The notes beneath the pieces are model-generated. The model saw only the letters and a program-made list of their open reading frames with translations, was not told the DNA's origin and searched no databases. This document shows positions 25,786-35,407 of a DNA stretch of 64,000 nt, one piece after another. Every line of letters begins with the position of its first letter. Position 1 is the first letter of the stretch. Source of the DNA: Aestuariivivens sediminis (lineage in GTDB: Bacteria > Bacteroidota > Bacteroidia > Flavobacteriales > Flavobacteriaceae); contig NZ_JAKMCP010000006.1 in NCBI RefSeq assembly GCF_022662105.1, positions 62,001-126,000 of the forward strand. The letters run 5' to 3'. A program made the translations under genes and the position numbers.

Positions 25786-26823
25786 CTATTTTATATACTG
25801 GATCTTTTCTGTTACTTCATTCATACTATCAAAGAACCCTTGTTCACTCATCCATTTATCACTGTAAATTTTACTCATATATCGCGAACCATGATCTGGA
25901 AAAATGACAACCACTTGATCCTCTTTTTTAAACTTTCCTAAATCATTTAATTGTTTAACTGCCTGCATTACGGCTCCTGAGGTATACCCAACAAATAGGC
26001 CTTCTGTTTTTGCAACAGCACGTGCCGTATGGGCACTATCTTCGTCTGTAACTTTTATGAATTCATCAATAATATCAAAATCTGTAGCAGAAGGTATCAA
26101 ATTTTTACCCAATCCCTCAATTCGGTATGGATAAATTTCCTTTTCATCAAATTCCTTAGTTTGGTGATATTTTTTGATAACGGAACCAAAAGCATCTACA
26201 CCTAACACTTTAATATTCGGGTTTTGCTCCTTTAAATATCTTGCCGTACCAGAAATGGTACCTCCAGTTCCACTGCAAGCCACTAAATGGGTAATTTTAC
26301 CCCGGGTTTGTTGCCAAATTTCAGGGCCCGTACTGTAGTAATGTGCATCAATATTTAATTCATTAAAATATTGGTTTATGTAAACAGATCCCTTTATTTC
26401 CTCATGTAAACGTTTAGCGACTTGATAATACGACCTGGGATCGTCTGCTTTAACATGGGCCGGACAAACATAAACCTTAGCCCCCATGGTTTTTAGCATA
26501 TCAATTTTATCTGCTGAAGATTTCGAGCTTACAGCCAGTACACAATTGTAACCCTTAATTATGCTCACCATGGCAATACTAAATCCAGTATTACCTGATG
26601 TGGTTTCAATAATTGTATCACCGGGTTTTAAAACTCCTTGTTTTTCAGCTTCTTCAATAATATAAAGTGCTATCCTGTCTTTTGATGAGTTACCTGGATT
26701 AAAAGATTCTACTTTAGCGAAGTAACTCCCTTTGAAGTCTGCGGTAAATTTATTAAGTCTTACGAGAGGTGTCTGACCAACTAAATCTAAGACGCTATCA
26801 TAAACTTGGTTGCTATGTTTCAT
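25786..26823 (-). CDS. Cysteine synthase-like PLP enzyme, probable cysteate synthase
   Basis: The protein has 345 residues of the fold II PLP family. The PLP lysine is in [10 protein letters not shown] (Lys48), the substrate loop is TSGNTG near residue 75, and the phosphate cup is [13 protein letters not shown] near 185. It differs from ordinary CysK in length (a C-terminal extension after [20 protein letters not shown]) and in NSSKDR instead of the usual SSVKDR. In Bacteroidota such a protein next to an alpha-oxoamine synthase corresponds to cysteate synthase (CapA), making cysteate from phosphoserine and sulfite. Cysteine or cystathionine synthase is the alternative. The downstream acyltransferase gene follows after 254 bp on the same strand. 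Confidence 0.8.
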   Translation of the reverse strand: MKHSNQVYDSVLDLVGQTPLVRLNKFTADFKGSYFAKVESFNPGNSSKDRIALYIIEEAEKQGVLKPGDTIIETTSGNTGFSIAMVSIIKGYNCVLAVSSKSSADKIDMLKTMGAKVYVCPAHVKADDPRSYYQVAKRLHEEIKGSVYINQYFNELNIDAHYYSTGPEIWQQTRGKITHLVACSGTGGTISGTARYLKEQNPNIKVLGVDAFGSVIKKYHQTKEFDEKEIYPYRIEGLGKNLIPSATDFDIIDEFIKVTDEDSAHTARAVAKTEGLFVGYTSGAVMQAVKQLNDLGKFKKEDQVVVIFPDHGSRYMSKIYSDKWMSEQGFFDSMNEVTEKIQYIK

Positions 26824-26987
26824 TAGTTCGTTTTACTGTTCTAAAAACAATATATAAATTAACATAAATTTCTTTAAAAAAAGAAATGTTTCAGTCTTGT
26901 TAAATTCATAAACACTTTTAGAGAGCCATATTTTTTCACAAAATAAATATAAGCTAAAACCATGCAAAAATAGTACATTTTTTTTTA

Positions 26988-29054
26988 TTAGTTGTTTATT
27001 CCTTCCAAATCTAATAAAAAAGCATACTCCAAAGCGACCTCTTTTAAGCTTTCAAATCTTCCAGAAGCGCCTCCATGACCAGAATCCATATCAATATTAA
27101 AAAGCAATTTATTGTTATCTCTTTTCAATGCCCTAAGCTTCGCTACCCATTTGGCCGGTTCCCAATATTGCACTTGTGAATCATGAAAACCAGTGGTTAC
27201 TAACAAATTCGGATAAGATTTAGCTTCTATATTATCGTAGGGGGAATACGATTTCATATAATGATAATACGCTTCATCGTTTGGGTTTCCCCATTCATCA
27301 TATTCACCAGTTGTTAATGGAATAGTATCATCTAACATAGTTGTCACGACATCAACGAAAGGTACAGCGGCCAAAACGCCATGGTATAGTTCTGGATTAC
27401 TATTTATGACCGCCCCAATTAGTAGCCCTCCTGCCGAACCACCATAAGCATACAGATGTTCTTTTGAAGTGTATTTCTGTTCTATTAAATGTGTTGAACA
27501 ATCAATAAAATCGAAAAATGTATTTTTCTTATGCAGCAATTTTCCGTTTTCATACCAATTTCGTCCTAAATATTCACCACCACGTACATGTGAGATGGCA
27601 TAAATAAACCCCCTATCCAACAAACTTAATCGAATACTTGAAAACGACGGGTCAATGGTTGAACCATATGATCCATATGCATATTGTAACAATGGATTCT
27701 TTCCATCGCGTTTAATTCCTTTTCTGTAAACCAATGAGATAGGAATTTTAACGCCATCGCGTGCAGTGGCCCAAATACGTTCGGATGTATAATTTTCTTT
27801 TTTAAAGGAGCCACCTAGTACTTCTTGTTCTTTCTTAACTTCACTTTGTTTTGTATTTAAATTATAGTCAATAATTGCACTGGGTGAAGTCAAAGAGTTA
27901 AATCCATAACGCAGTAAATCACTATCAAAATCGGGGTTATTACCGATATAAAGGGTATAGGTTTCACTTTTAAAAGGAATATAATAATCCTCAATTCCGT
28001 TCCAGCTCATTATTCGCAATCGGTTTAATCCATTTTCCCGTTCATTAATAACGATATAATTCTTGAAAATTTCTATGTCTTCTATCAAAACATTATCCCG
28101 ATATGGAATAACCTCTTGCCAGTTTTCCTTTTGGGTTAGACGTTCGTTAGTTTTTAATAACTTAAAATTAGTGGCGCCATCACAATTGGCTATAATGAAG
28201 AAATGGTCGCCATAATGTGAAATGCTATAATCCAATTCTCTAATTCGTTCCTGAAATACCTTAAAAGACTTATTTGGGGTATTGGCATCAAGAAAACGAT
28301 ATTCTGAAGTTAATGTGCTTGACGAACCTATAACAATATATTTTCTAGATTTCGTTTTATATACAAAGATGTTAAACGTTTCATCTTGTTCATGGTACAC
28401 TTCTAAATCTTCTTCGTTGGAATGCAATACATGCTTGAAGATTTTATGAGAACGCAAAGTTAGCTCATCTTTACGAGCGTAAAACAATGTTCTATTATCG
28501 TTAGCCCATGTAGCATTTCCAGTAGTATTTTCAATTTTATCCGGATAAATTTCTCCCGTTTTCAAATTTTTAATTTGAATGGTGTACTGTCTTCTACTCA
28601 CCAAATCTGTGGAAAAAGCTGCCATAGTATTGTCCGGGCTAATCGAAATTCCACCTAAATTAAAATAGACTTGATCCTTGGCCATATCATTACAATCGAA
28701 CAGGATCTCTTCCTGAGCATCCAAGGTGTCTTTTTTTCTAGAAAAAATCGGGTAATCCTTTCCTACTTCATAACGGGTTATATACCAATAGCCATTCAGT
28801 TTATATGGTACTGTCGTATCGTCTTCTTTTATGCGACCTCGCATTTCTTCAAAAAGTGCTGTTTGAAACCTTTCCGTATGTTTCATAACGCTCTTGGTGT
28901 ACTCGTTTTCCGCATTTAAATACGCTATCACTTCTTCATTGTCTCTATTCCTTAGCCAATAGTAGTTGTCTATTCTAACATCATTATGAATTTTAAGTTC
29001 TTTTGGTATTTTTTTAGCAATTGGTGGTTTTGGATCCATTGTTTTCATATTCAT
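26988..29054 (-). CDS. ptrB: Oligopeptidase B (S9 family serine peptidase)
   Basis: The protein has 688 residues, the usual length for oligopeptidase B. An N-terminal beta-propeller domain (about 70-400) contains the WLRNRDNEEVIAYLNAEN entry text, and the C-terminal alpha/beta hydrolase has the nucleophile in YAYGGSAGGLLIG, with the catalytic His in DSGHGGASGR. It cleaves short peptides after basic residues in the cytoplasm; there is no signal peptide. It is divergent from the YbaB gene, 141 bp apart. Confidence 0.93.
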   Translation of the reverse strand: MNMKTMDPKPPIAKKIPKELKIHNDVRIDNYYWLRNRDNEEVIAYLNAENEYTKSVMKHTERFQTALFEEMRGRIKEDDTTVPYKLNGYWYITRYEVGKDYPIFSRKKDTLDAQEEILFDCNDMAKDQVYFNLGGISISPDNTMAAFSTDLVSRRQYTIQIKNLKTGEIYPDKIENTTGNATWANDNRTLFYARKDELTLRSHKIFKHVLHSNEEDLEVYHEQDETFNIFVYKTKSRKYIVIGSSSTLTSEYRFLDANTPNKSFKVFQERIRELDYSISHYGDHFFIIANCDGATNFKLLKTNERLTQKENWQEVIPYRDNVLIEDIEIFKNYIVINERENGLNRLRIMSWNGIEDYYIPFKSETYTLYIGNNPDFDSDLLRYGFNSLTSPSAIIDYNLNTKQSEVKKEQEVLGGSFKKENYTSERIWATARDGVKIPISLVYRKGIKRDGKNPLLQYAYGSYGSTIDPSFSSIRLSLLDRGFIYAISHVRGGEYLGRNWYENGKLLHKKNTFFDFIDCSTHLIEQKYTSKEHLYAYGGSAGGLLIGAVINSNPELYHGVLAAVPFVDVVTTMLDDTIPLTTGEYDEWGNPNDEAYYHYMKSYSPYDNIEAKSYPNLLVTTGFHDSQVQYWEPAKWVAKLRALKRDNNKLLFNIDMDSGHGGASGRFESLKEVALEYAFLLDLEGINN

Positions 29055-29162
29055 GACTTTCTCTCCTGGAGAAGAAATTGCAAAAATAAAACTTAGTGAT
29101 AGAATTATGAGGATGTTTTTAATTTTTCATGAGAAAAAACAATACATTACTTCAGTTTGTAA

Positions 29163-29170
29163 TAACTTTG
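29163..29170 (+). promoter_or_regulatory. -7 promoter element of the YbaB gene, TAACTTTG
   Basis: TAACTTTG matches TAnnTTTG and lies 25 bp before the ATG at 29196. No good -33 TTG is present at the usual distance. Confidence 0.45.
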
Positions 29171-29195
29171 TTGTTTAATTTTTAAATCTAAAATT

Positions 29196-29519
29196 ATGTT
29201 TGGAGATATGATGAGTATGATGGGTAAACTCAAAGAAACCCAGAAAAAAGTTGAAGAAACTAAAAGGCGTTTAGATACTATTTCAATAAATGCGTTAAGT
29301 GATGATGGCAATATCAAAATAACCATAACAGCCAATGGGATCATAAAAGATATTGATATTAATGACAATTTATTGCAAGATAAAGTCCAGTTAGAGAAGG
29401 ATTTAATATTTACGCTAAACAAAGCAATTGAACAGGCAACTAAAGTTAATGAAACTGAATTAGCAGCAGTAGCTAAGGAAGGGTTACCAAATATTCCCGG
29501 TTTGGATATGTTTAAGTAA
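29196..29519 (+). CDS. YbaB/EbfC family nucleoid-associated protein
   Basis: The protein has 107 residues. It begins [21 protein letters not shown], the Met-rich amphipathic helix of YbaB, followed by a central beta-sheet with [14 protein letters not shown] and a C-terminal helix ending in PGLDMF. Members form DNA-binding dimers. In many bacteria the gene sits by dnaX/recR, but here it stands between ptrB and the threonine aldolase gene, with which it converges tail to tail directly (stop at 29519, next gene's end at 29520). Confidence 0.92.
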   Translation: MFGDMMSMMGKLKETQKKVEETKRRLDTISINALSDDGNIKITITANGIIKDIDINDNLLQDKVQLEKDLIFTLNKAIEQATKVNETELAAVAKEGLPNIPGLDMFK

Positions 29520-30548
29520 TCAGGGATTCTTAAAGTTTTCAAATAATACCTGTAACAATACGTCGTGCATGGCATTGGTATAATCTAAATGAGTAACCAT
29601 ACGTAATTTACCACCACCCATGGTCATAATATGAATGTTTTTCTTTGCCAATAATTGAATAAAACCCGCTTCTTCGATATTATCGTGTAATTCAAAAATG
29701 ATAATATTGGTTTCAATGGGCTCAACGGTTTTTATAACAGATAGTTTATTCAGCACTTCTCCTATTTCTTTTGCCTTTCGGTGGTCCTCAACCAGTCTTT
29801 GCACATTGTTATCTAAAGCAAATAATGCAGCAGCAGCCAGATAACCTGATTGTCTCATGTTACCCCCTAACAATTTACGTATTCTAATTGCCTTTTCCAT
29901 AATGTTATGGTCACCAACTAATATAGAACCTACGGGACATGCCAGGCCTTTACTGAAACAAACAGAAATGGTATCGAAAACGTTTCCATACTGACTTGCT
30001 GTTTCATTTTTGGCCACCAAAGCATTCCACAATCGTGCTCCATCTAAATGAAGTCCCAAATTGTGATCATGACACACTCCTTTAATTTTTAAAATCTCAT
30101 TAAAATCCCAGCAGGCACCACCTCCTTTATTAGTTGTATTTTCGATCGCCACAACACTGGTTTTGGCATACCAATAATCTTTTGGGTTAATGGCCTCAAT
30201 GACTTGCTGTGCCGTAAACATTCCTTTATTTCCATCTATCAATTTACAGGATACATTGCTGTTAAACGATACGCCACCAGATTCATAATTGTAAACATGT
30301 GCATATTTATCACAAATCAACTGCTCTCCCGGATGGGTATGTAATTTTATGGCCGTTTGGTTGGCCATAGTACCACTTGGAAAAAACAATGCTTGATCCT
30401 TACCGAACATGTCTGCCACACGTTTTTCCAGAATGCTTACGGTTGGATCTTCCCTAAACACATCATCTCCAACTTCAGCTTGCATCATTACCTTAAGCAT
30501 TTCTGGGGAGGGTTTGGTTACGGTATCACTTCTAAGATCAATTCTCAT
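29520..30548 (-). CDS. Low-specificity threonine aldolase
   Basis: The protein has 342 residues and begins MRIDLRSDTVTKPSPEMLKV, the characteristic start of threonine aldolases. The fold I PLP domain shows HLDGARLWNA (Asp contact to the cofactor) and the Schiff-base lysine in CFSKGLACPVGS near residue 200. It cleaves threonine and allo-threonine to glycine and acetaldehyde. The stereo-preference cannot be read from the sequence alone, though the family is typically the L-specific LtaE type. It is divergent from prfB. Confidence 0.93.
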   Translation of the reverse strand: MRIDLRSDTVTKPSPEMLKVMMQAEVGDDVFREDPTVSILEKRVADMFGKDQALFFPSGTMANQTAIKLHTHPGEQLICDKYAHVYNYESGGVSFNSNVSCKLIDGNKGMFTAQQVIEAINPKDYWYAKTSVVAIENTTNKGGGACWDFNEILKIKGVCHDHNLGLHLDGARLWNALVAKNETASQYGNVFDTISVCFSKGLACPVGSILVGDHNIMEKAIRIRKLLGGNMRQSGYLAAAALFALDNNVQRLVEDHRKAKEIGEVLNKLSVIKTVEPIETNIIIFELHDNIEEAGFIQLLAKKNIHIMTMGGGKLRMVTHLDYTNAMHDVLLQVLFENFKNP

Positions 30549-30636
30549 AATTTAAGTTAAATTGGTAAAGCTATAAAATTATAGTCATATTTATTTTCTG
30601 CTGAAGTGATAAATCCTATTTTTGCTCAAAATACTT

Positions 30637-31753
30637 ATGACAATGATAAATTCCGATCAGATTAAAGATCTTAATACCCGCCTTGACAAACTAAGGCACT
30701 ATCTTTGACATAGATGCCAAGTTAATTGAAATTCAAAACGAAGAAGAACAAACCTTTGACCCTAATTTTTGGAATGACCCCAAAGAAGCTGAAGTCATTA
30801 TGAAGTCACTTCGTGTTAAGAAAAAATGGGTAGAAGACTACAATACCATTAAAACCCGTGTTGAGGATTTAGGCGTGCTATATGAGTTTTACAAAGAAGG
30901 TGAATCCACACTTGAAGAAGTTGAACAGCAGTTTGAAAAGGCTTCCACCTTGTTAGAGGATATTGAATTCAAAAATATGCTATCGGATGAAGGAGATAAC
31001 CTAAGTGCTGTATTGCAGATTACCGCCGGTGCTGGAGGGACGGAGAGTTGTGATTGGGCTAGTATGTTAATGCGGATGTATTTAATGTATGCAGAAAAAA
31101 GTGGTTTTAAAGTTAAAGAACTTAATTTCCAGGAAGGTGATGTGGCTGGTATTAAAACCGTAACCTTAGAAATAGAAGGAGACTTTGCTTTTGGATGGTT
31201 AAAAGGTGAAAATGGTGTACACAGACTGGTTAGAATCTCTCCCTTTGACAGCAATGCCAAACGACATACCAGTTTTGCCTCGGTTTATGTTTATCCATTA
31301 GTTGATGAATCCATAGAAATAGAAATAAACCCAGCAGATATTGATATTACCACTGCGCGATCCAGTGGTGCAGGAGGACAAAATGTGAATAAGGTTGAAA
31401 CTAAAGTACAGTTAACGCATAAGCCTTCAGGTATTCAAATATCCTGTTCCGAAACACGATCACAACACGATAACAGGGCTCGTGCTTTGCAAATGTTAAA
31501 ATCCCAATTGTACGAGATTGAGCTGCAAAAACAACTCGAACAACGAGATGACATTGAGGCCAGTAAAATGAAGATAGAATGGGGTAGCCAAATACGAAAT
31601 TATGTGATGCATCCATACAAATTGGTTAAAGATGTACGTACCAATTATGAAACTGGAAATATTGATGCGGTAATGAATGGTGATATCAATGCTTTTTTAA
31701 AAGCCTACCTAATGATGATGGGACAAAAACAAGAAGGATCAAACACCATATAA
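30637..31753 (+). CDS. prfB: Peptide chain release factor 2 with programmed +1 frameshift
   Basis: Translation starts at ATG 30637 (or 30643), runs 23 codons to the in-frame TGA at 30706, and continues in the +1 frame from GAC at 30707 to the stop at 31753, giving about 371 residues. The shift site AGG CAC TAT CTT TGA C matches the classical RF2 autoregulatory site. The downstream protein has the SPF stop-codon recognition tripeptide (RISPFDS) and the catalytic GGQ ([15 protein letters not shown]). RF2 ends translation at UGA and UAA. A -7-like TATTTTTG is at 30617-30624. The HAD gene follows with no gap. Confidence 0.96.
30694..30709 (+). promoter_or_regulatory. prfB +1 frameshift signal
   Basis: AGGCACTATCTTTGAC holds the slippery CTT TGA C at 30703-30709. 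Low RF2 slows termination at TGA, and the ribosome slips from CTT to TTT and reads GAC. The upstream purine block that stimulates slippage in E. coli (AGGGGG) is reduced here to AAGG at 30693-30696. Confidence 0.92.
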
Positions 31754-32374
31754 ATGAAAACAATAAATTCAATCATATTCGATCTGGGAGGTGTACTTAT
31801 TGATTGGAATCCAGAATATGTTTTTCTTGATGTGTTTGGTAATGATAGAGAAAAAATGAAATGGTTTTTTGATACTATTTGTACTCATGATTGGAATGAA
31901 AATCAAGACGCCGGTTATCCTCTAGCTAAAGCTACCGAAGAACGGGTGGCTTTATTCCCGGCATATGAGAAGGAAATTAGAATGTTTTATGGACGTTGGG
32001 TTGAAATGTTAGGTGGGGCCATAAGTGGTTCGGTTGATATCCTCAAGCAATTAATAAATTCTAAAGAATACAAAATTGTTGCTTTAACCAATTGGAGTGC
32101 AGAAACTTTTCCTATTGCACTAGAAAAATTTGAATTTTTACACTGGTTTGAAGGCATCGTAGTATCTGGCCAAGAACAAACCAGAAAGCCCTTTAATGAC
32201 ATTTATAAAATTACCTTAAATCGTTTTGGTCTATCTCCCTCAAATACGATTTTTATTGATGATAATCTTAGAAATGTAGAGGCTGCCCAGACATTAAACT
32301 TAAACAGCATTCAATTTAAAAGCCCCAGTCAGTTAAAACAAGACTTAAAAAAGTTTAACATACTATTAGCATGA
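31754..32374 (+). CDS. HAD-superfamily hydrolase (YihX-like)
   Basis: The protein has 206 residues. HAD motif I is FDLGGVLIDW at the N-terminus, motif II is LTNWSAETF (Thr/Asn), motif III uses the lysine in TRKPFNDIY, and motif IV is FIDDNLRN. The sequence resembles the YihX-type sugar-phosphate phosphatases with a small helical cap. The substrate is unknown. The ATG follows the prfB stop codon immediately, and its own stop overlaps the ArsC-like start (ATGA), so the three genes form one unit. Confidence 0.9.
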   Translation: MKTINSIIFDLGGVLIDWNPEYVFLDVFGNDREKMKWFFDTICTHDWNENQDAGYPLAKATEERVALFPAYEKEIRMFYGRWVEMLGGAISGSVDILKQLINSKEYKIVALTNWSAETFPIALEKFEFLHWFEGIVVSGQEQTRKPFNDIYKITLNRFGLSPSNTIFIDDNLRNVEAAQTLNLNSIQFKSPSQLKQDLKKFNILLA

Positions 32375-32712
32375 TAACCATATATCACAATCCACGTTGT
32401 ACAAAATCCCGACAGGGCTTACAAATATTGGAAAATTCCAATAAACCCTTTAAAGTTGTTAAATATCTTGACAATCCCCTCTCTGTTGAGGAGCTAAAAG
32501 AAATCATCACTATTTTAAACATTTCACCTCAGGAATTGGTTAGAAAAAATGAAGATATCTGGAAAAAAAACTATAAGGGTAAAGACTTATCGGATGACGA
32601 AATTATTGAAGCAATGATAGCAAATCCAAAACTTATTGAGCGTCCAATTGTCAAACATAACAACCGGGCTGTAGTTGGTAGACCACCGGAAATAATTTCA
32701 ACCATTATTTAA
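32371..32712 (+). CDS. ArsC-family arsenate reductase-like protein
   Basis: The protein has 113 residues with a thioredoxin-like ArsC fold. The active Cys10 lies in YHNPRCTKSRQ, and the C-terminal RPIVKHNNRAVVGRPPE carries the conserved arginines and proline of glutaredoxin-dependent arsenate reductases. No arsB, acr3 or arsR gene is nearby, so a housekeeping role of a YffB-like protein is equally possible. The ATG overlaps the HAD stop codon. Confidence 0.85.
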   Translation: MITIYHNPRCTKSRQGLQILENSNKPFKVVKYLDNPLSVEELKEIITILNISPQELVRKNEDIWKKNYKGKDLSDDEIIEAMIANPKLIERPIVKHNNRAVVGRPPEIISTII

Positions 32713-32798
32713 TTTTGTTTAATTATTTTATGAAATGTTTTAACAAATTATTAACCATAAACTAATATCCTTCGTGTAATTTTACCCAAAACAAGTAT

Positions 32799-35333
32799 AT
32801 GCTTACACGATTACACACTAAATTTCTTCTTTTATTTTTTTTGAGTTTTAATATAAATGCTTTAGGAATCGAAAAAAACATCACGGTCAAAGGCAGGGTC
32901 ATTGATGCTGAAACAAATCAACCTCTTGAATATGCTACTGTGTCATTTTACAGTCATACCGAACAAAAACTAATTGATGGCGTTATTACAGATTTAAATG
33001 GATTGTTTAGTGTAAGGATTTCTCAAGGGACGTATGACATTAAAGTGGAATATATTTCTTATACACCTGTATCGTATAACAATCGCATGATTTCACAAAA
33101 TTTAGATTTAGGTACCATTGCCTTAAAATTAAACATAGAATCTTTAGAGGCTGTTGAAATAACTGCAGAACGAACAACAGTGGAAATAAAACTTGACAAA
33201 AAAATATATAACATTGGTAAAGATCTCACGACTTCAGGTGGGACTGTAAGTGATGCACTAAATAATATCCCTTCCGTTTCGGTTGATATTGAAGGAGGCA
33301 TCAGCTTAAGGGGAAATGAAAATGTACGTATTTTAATTAATGGTAAACCCTCTGCACTAGCCGGTTTTGGAGACACAAACCTATTGAGTCAATTGCCTGC
33401 TGAAGCCATCGAGCGCGTTGAGGTCATTACTTCTCCTTCTGCACGTTATGATGCTGAAGGAACTGCCGGAATCTTGAATATTATTTTAAGACAAAAAGAA
33501 ACATTAGGATTTAACGGGTCTCTTAACCTTACCCTAGGGCAACCGGACAATTTAGGAATTTCATCAAATCTTAATTACAGAACGGAAAAGTTTAATCTAT
33601 TTTCAAATCTTGGTTTTAGATATTTTGATGCTCCAAGAAACAGTTATCAAAACACCAGATATTTTGATAAAATAGAAAATAACACGACAATAAAGCCAGA
33701 GTTCGAAAGAATTATAGAGGATGAGAAGGTTGAACGTTTAAATAGAAATTACAATGGAAATATTGGTTTAGAGTACTTTTTATCCAAAAAAACTTCGCTT
33801 TCCGGGAGTGTTTTCTTTCGTTATGGAGAGGATGCCGATTTAGGAAGCAATAATAGTACCCGTCTAAATTTTGGTGATGTTATTGAGAAAACCCTACGGA
33901 GAGAAGGCATTAATGAAAAAGATAACAGCTACCAAATTTCATTAAACTATATAACCAAATTTAATGATACCGGACACCAGCTTACCGGGGACTTTCAGTT
34001 TGAAAGTGATTCTGAAGAGCAATATACCCAGATTAATGAAATTTATTTAATTACAAACCAAACTGATCCCGAACCATTTCAAGAAGAACGTATTTTTGCT
34101 ACTGAAGATGAAAAGGAATACCTTATTCAAACGGATTATGTATTACCTATCGGTAAGAACTCCAGGTTTGAAGCAGGTTACCGTGGGACCTTTGAAAATG
34201 AAATCACTAATTACGCTTTAGAACAAGAAAACATTCAAGATGGTACCTTTTTTATTAATGATACCATTTCCAATGTGTTTGATTATACTCAGAATATTAA
34301 TGCCTTGTATACGCAGTATGGCAATAAAGTTGGGGCATTCTCTTTCCTTATTGGACTTCGTTTGGAAAACACGCAATTAAAAGGAATTATTGACTCGAGA
34401 TTATCGGATTCAGAAATTGAAGACGCTTTTGGCTTCCCGATAGAAACAAAATTTAACAATAACTATTTAGGACTATTTCCCACAATAAATGTAATTTACA
34501 ATTTAAGTGGTAATGAAGAAGATTCTGAAGAAAACCTAGCTTTTGGCTTCAATAGAAGAATTAACAGACCAAACGGATGGTATATCAATCCATTTCCAAC
34601 ACGTTCTAGTAGAACCAATGTGTTCCAGGGAAATCCAAATCTGGATCCGGCTTTTGCTAGTACCTTTGATATTGGATACTTAAAGCGATGGGAAAACTTG
34701 ACCTTGTCGACATCAATTTATTATCAATACGAAACAGGGTCGTTTGAGCGTATCCAAGAAAATACCGGTCGGCAAACTTCAGATGAGATAGATATCATAA
34801 GAAGTATCCCCGTAAACCTCTCTACAAATAAAAGAACGGGGGGTGAATTTGGAATAATGTATAATCCGGATAAATCCATGAGGTTTAATACAAGTTTTAA
34901 TATTTTTCAGTTTCAGACCCAGGGGTCGTTTAACGATGTCGATTATGGAGCTAAAAATGTAAGCTGGTTCACAAGGTTCAGCAGCAAAATAAGATTGTTT
35001 AATAGTATTGATTGGCAAACCAATGCAAATTACAGAGGTGCCAGGCAAAATGCTCAAAGTAAAACTAAAGGCATATTTTCTTTAGATTTAGCGATAAGTA
35101 AAGAACTGTTTAACAATAAAGCTACTATTTCACTCAATGCTCGGGATTTATTCAATTCTAGAAAATACAGATCAATCACGGAAACAGAATTCTTTGTCAA
35201 TGAAAGAGAATCTCAATGGAGGCAGCGACAAATAAATTTATCTTTCATTCTCAGATTTAACCAGCAAAAACAGCAAAATAAGGGTAACGGAAATTACAAT
35301 GGAAATGATGAGAATCTTGATTTTCAAGGTTAG
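32799..35333 (+). CDS. Outer-membrane beta-barrel receptor, copy 1 of a tandem pair
   Basis: The protein has 844 residues. After a signal peptide (about residues 1-23) comes a carboxypeptidase-regulatory-like beta-sandwich (VKGRVIDAETNQPLEYATVS, about 28-110), then a plug-like segment (VRILINGKPSALAG; LPAEAIERVEVITSPSARY) and a large beta-barrel of the TonB-receptor type ending in LSFILRFNQ. The last 20 or so residues after the barrel are Asn/Gln-rich. It lacks a SusD partner gene. It probably imports or senses an unknown ligand with TonB energy. The paralogue follows 74 bp downstream. Confidence 0.88.
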   Translation: MLTRLHTKFLLLFFLSFNINALGIEKNITVKGRVIDAETNQPLEYATVSFYSHTEQKLIDGVITDLNGLFSVRISQGTYDIKVEYISYTPVSYNNRMISQNLDLGTIALKLNIESLEAVEITAERTTVEIKLDKKIYNIGKDLTTSGGTVSDALNNIPSVSVDIEGGISLRGNENVRILINGKPSALAGFGDTNLLSQLPAEAIERVEVITSPSARYDAEGTAGILNIILRQKETLGFNGSLNLTLGQPDNLGISSNLNYRTEKFNLFSNLGFRYFDAPRNSYQNTRYFDKIENNTTIKPEFERIIEDEKVERLNRNYNGNIGLEYFLSKKTSLSGSVFFRYGEDADLGSNNSTRLNFGDVIEKTLRREGINEKDNSYQISLNYITKFNDTGHQLTGDFQFESDSEEQYTQINEIYLITNQTDPEPFQEERIFATEDEKEYLIQTDYVLPIGKNSRFEAGYRGTFENEITNYALEQENIQDGTFFINDTISNVFDYTQNINALYTQYGNKVGAFSFLIGLRLENTQLKGIIDSRLSDSEIEDAFGFPIETKFNNNYLGLFPTINVIYNLSGNEEDSEENLAFGFNRRINRPNGWYINPFPTRSSRTNVFQGNPNLDPAFASTFDIGYLKRWENLTLSTSIYYQYETGSFERIQENTGRQTSDEIDIIRSIPVNLSTNKRTGGEFGIMYNPDKSMRFNTSFNIFQFQTQGSFNDVDYGAKNVSWFTRFSSKIRLFNSIDWQTNANYRGARQNAQSKTKGIFSLDLAISKELFNNKATISLNARDLFNSRKYRSITETEFFVNERESQWRQRQINLSFILRFNQQKQQNKGNGNYNGNDENLDFQG

Positions 35334-35375
35334 TTTTTTAACAAATAATTAACCCATGTGGTCTAAACCGTACCC

Positions 35376-35383
35376 TATTTTTG
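35376..35383 (+). promoter_or_regulatory. -7 promoter element before receptor copy 2, TATTTTTG
   Basis: TATTTTTG fits TAnnTTTG and is 24 bp before the ATG at 35408, so the second receptor can be transcribed independently of the first. Confidence 0.45.
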
Positions 35384-35407
35384 TAGTCTAATTTTTTAAA
35401 ATCAATC

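Noticed and set aside
25713-25907. Open frame of 64 codons on the plus strand
   Set aside because: More than half of it is antisense to the end of the cysteate synthase-like gene and it has no coding character.
32371-32712. Arsenic resistance operon
   Set aside because: The ArsC-like gene is coupled to prfB and a HAD gene, and no efflux or ArsR gene is near.
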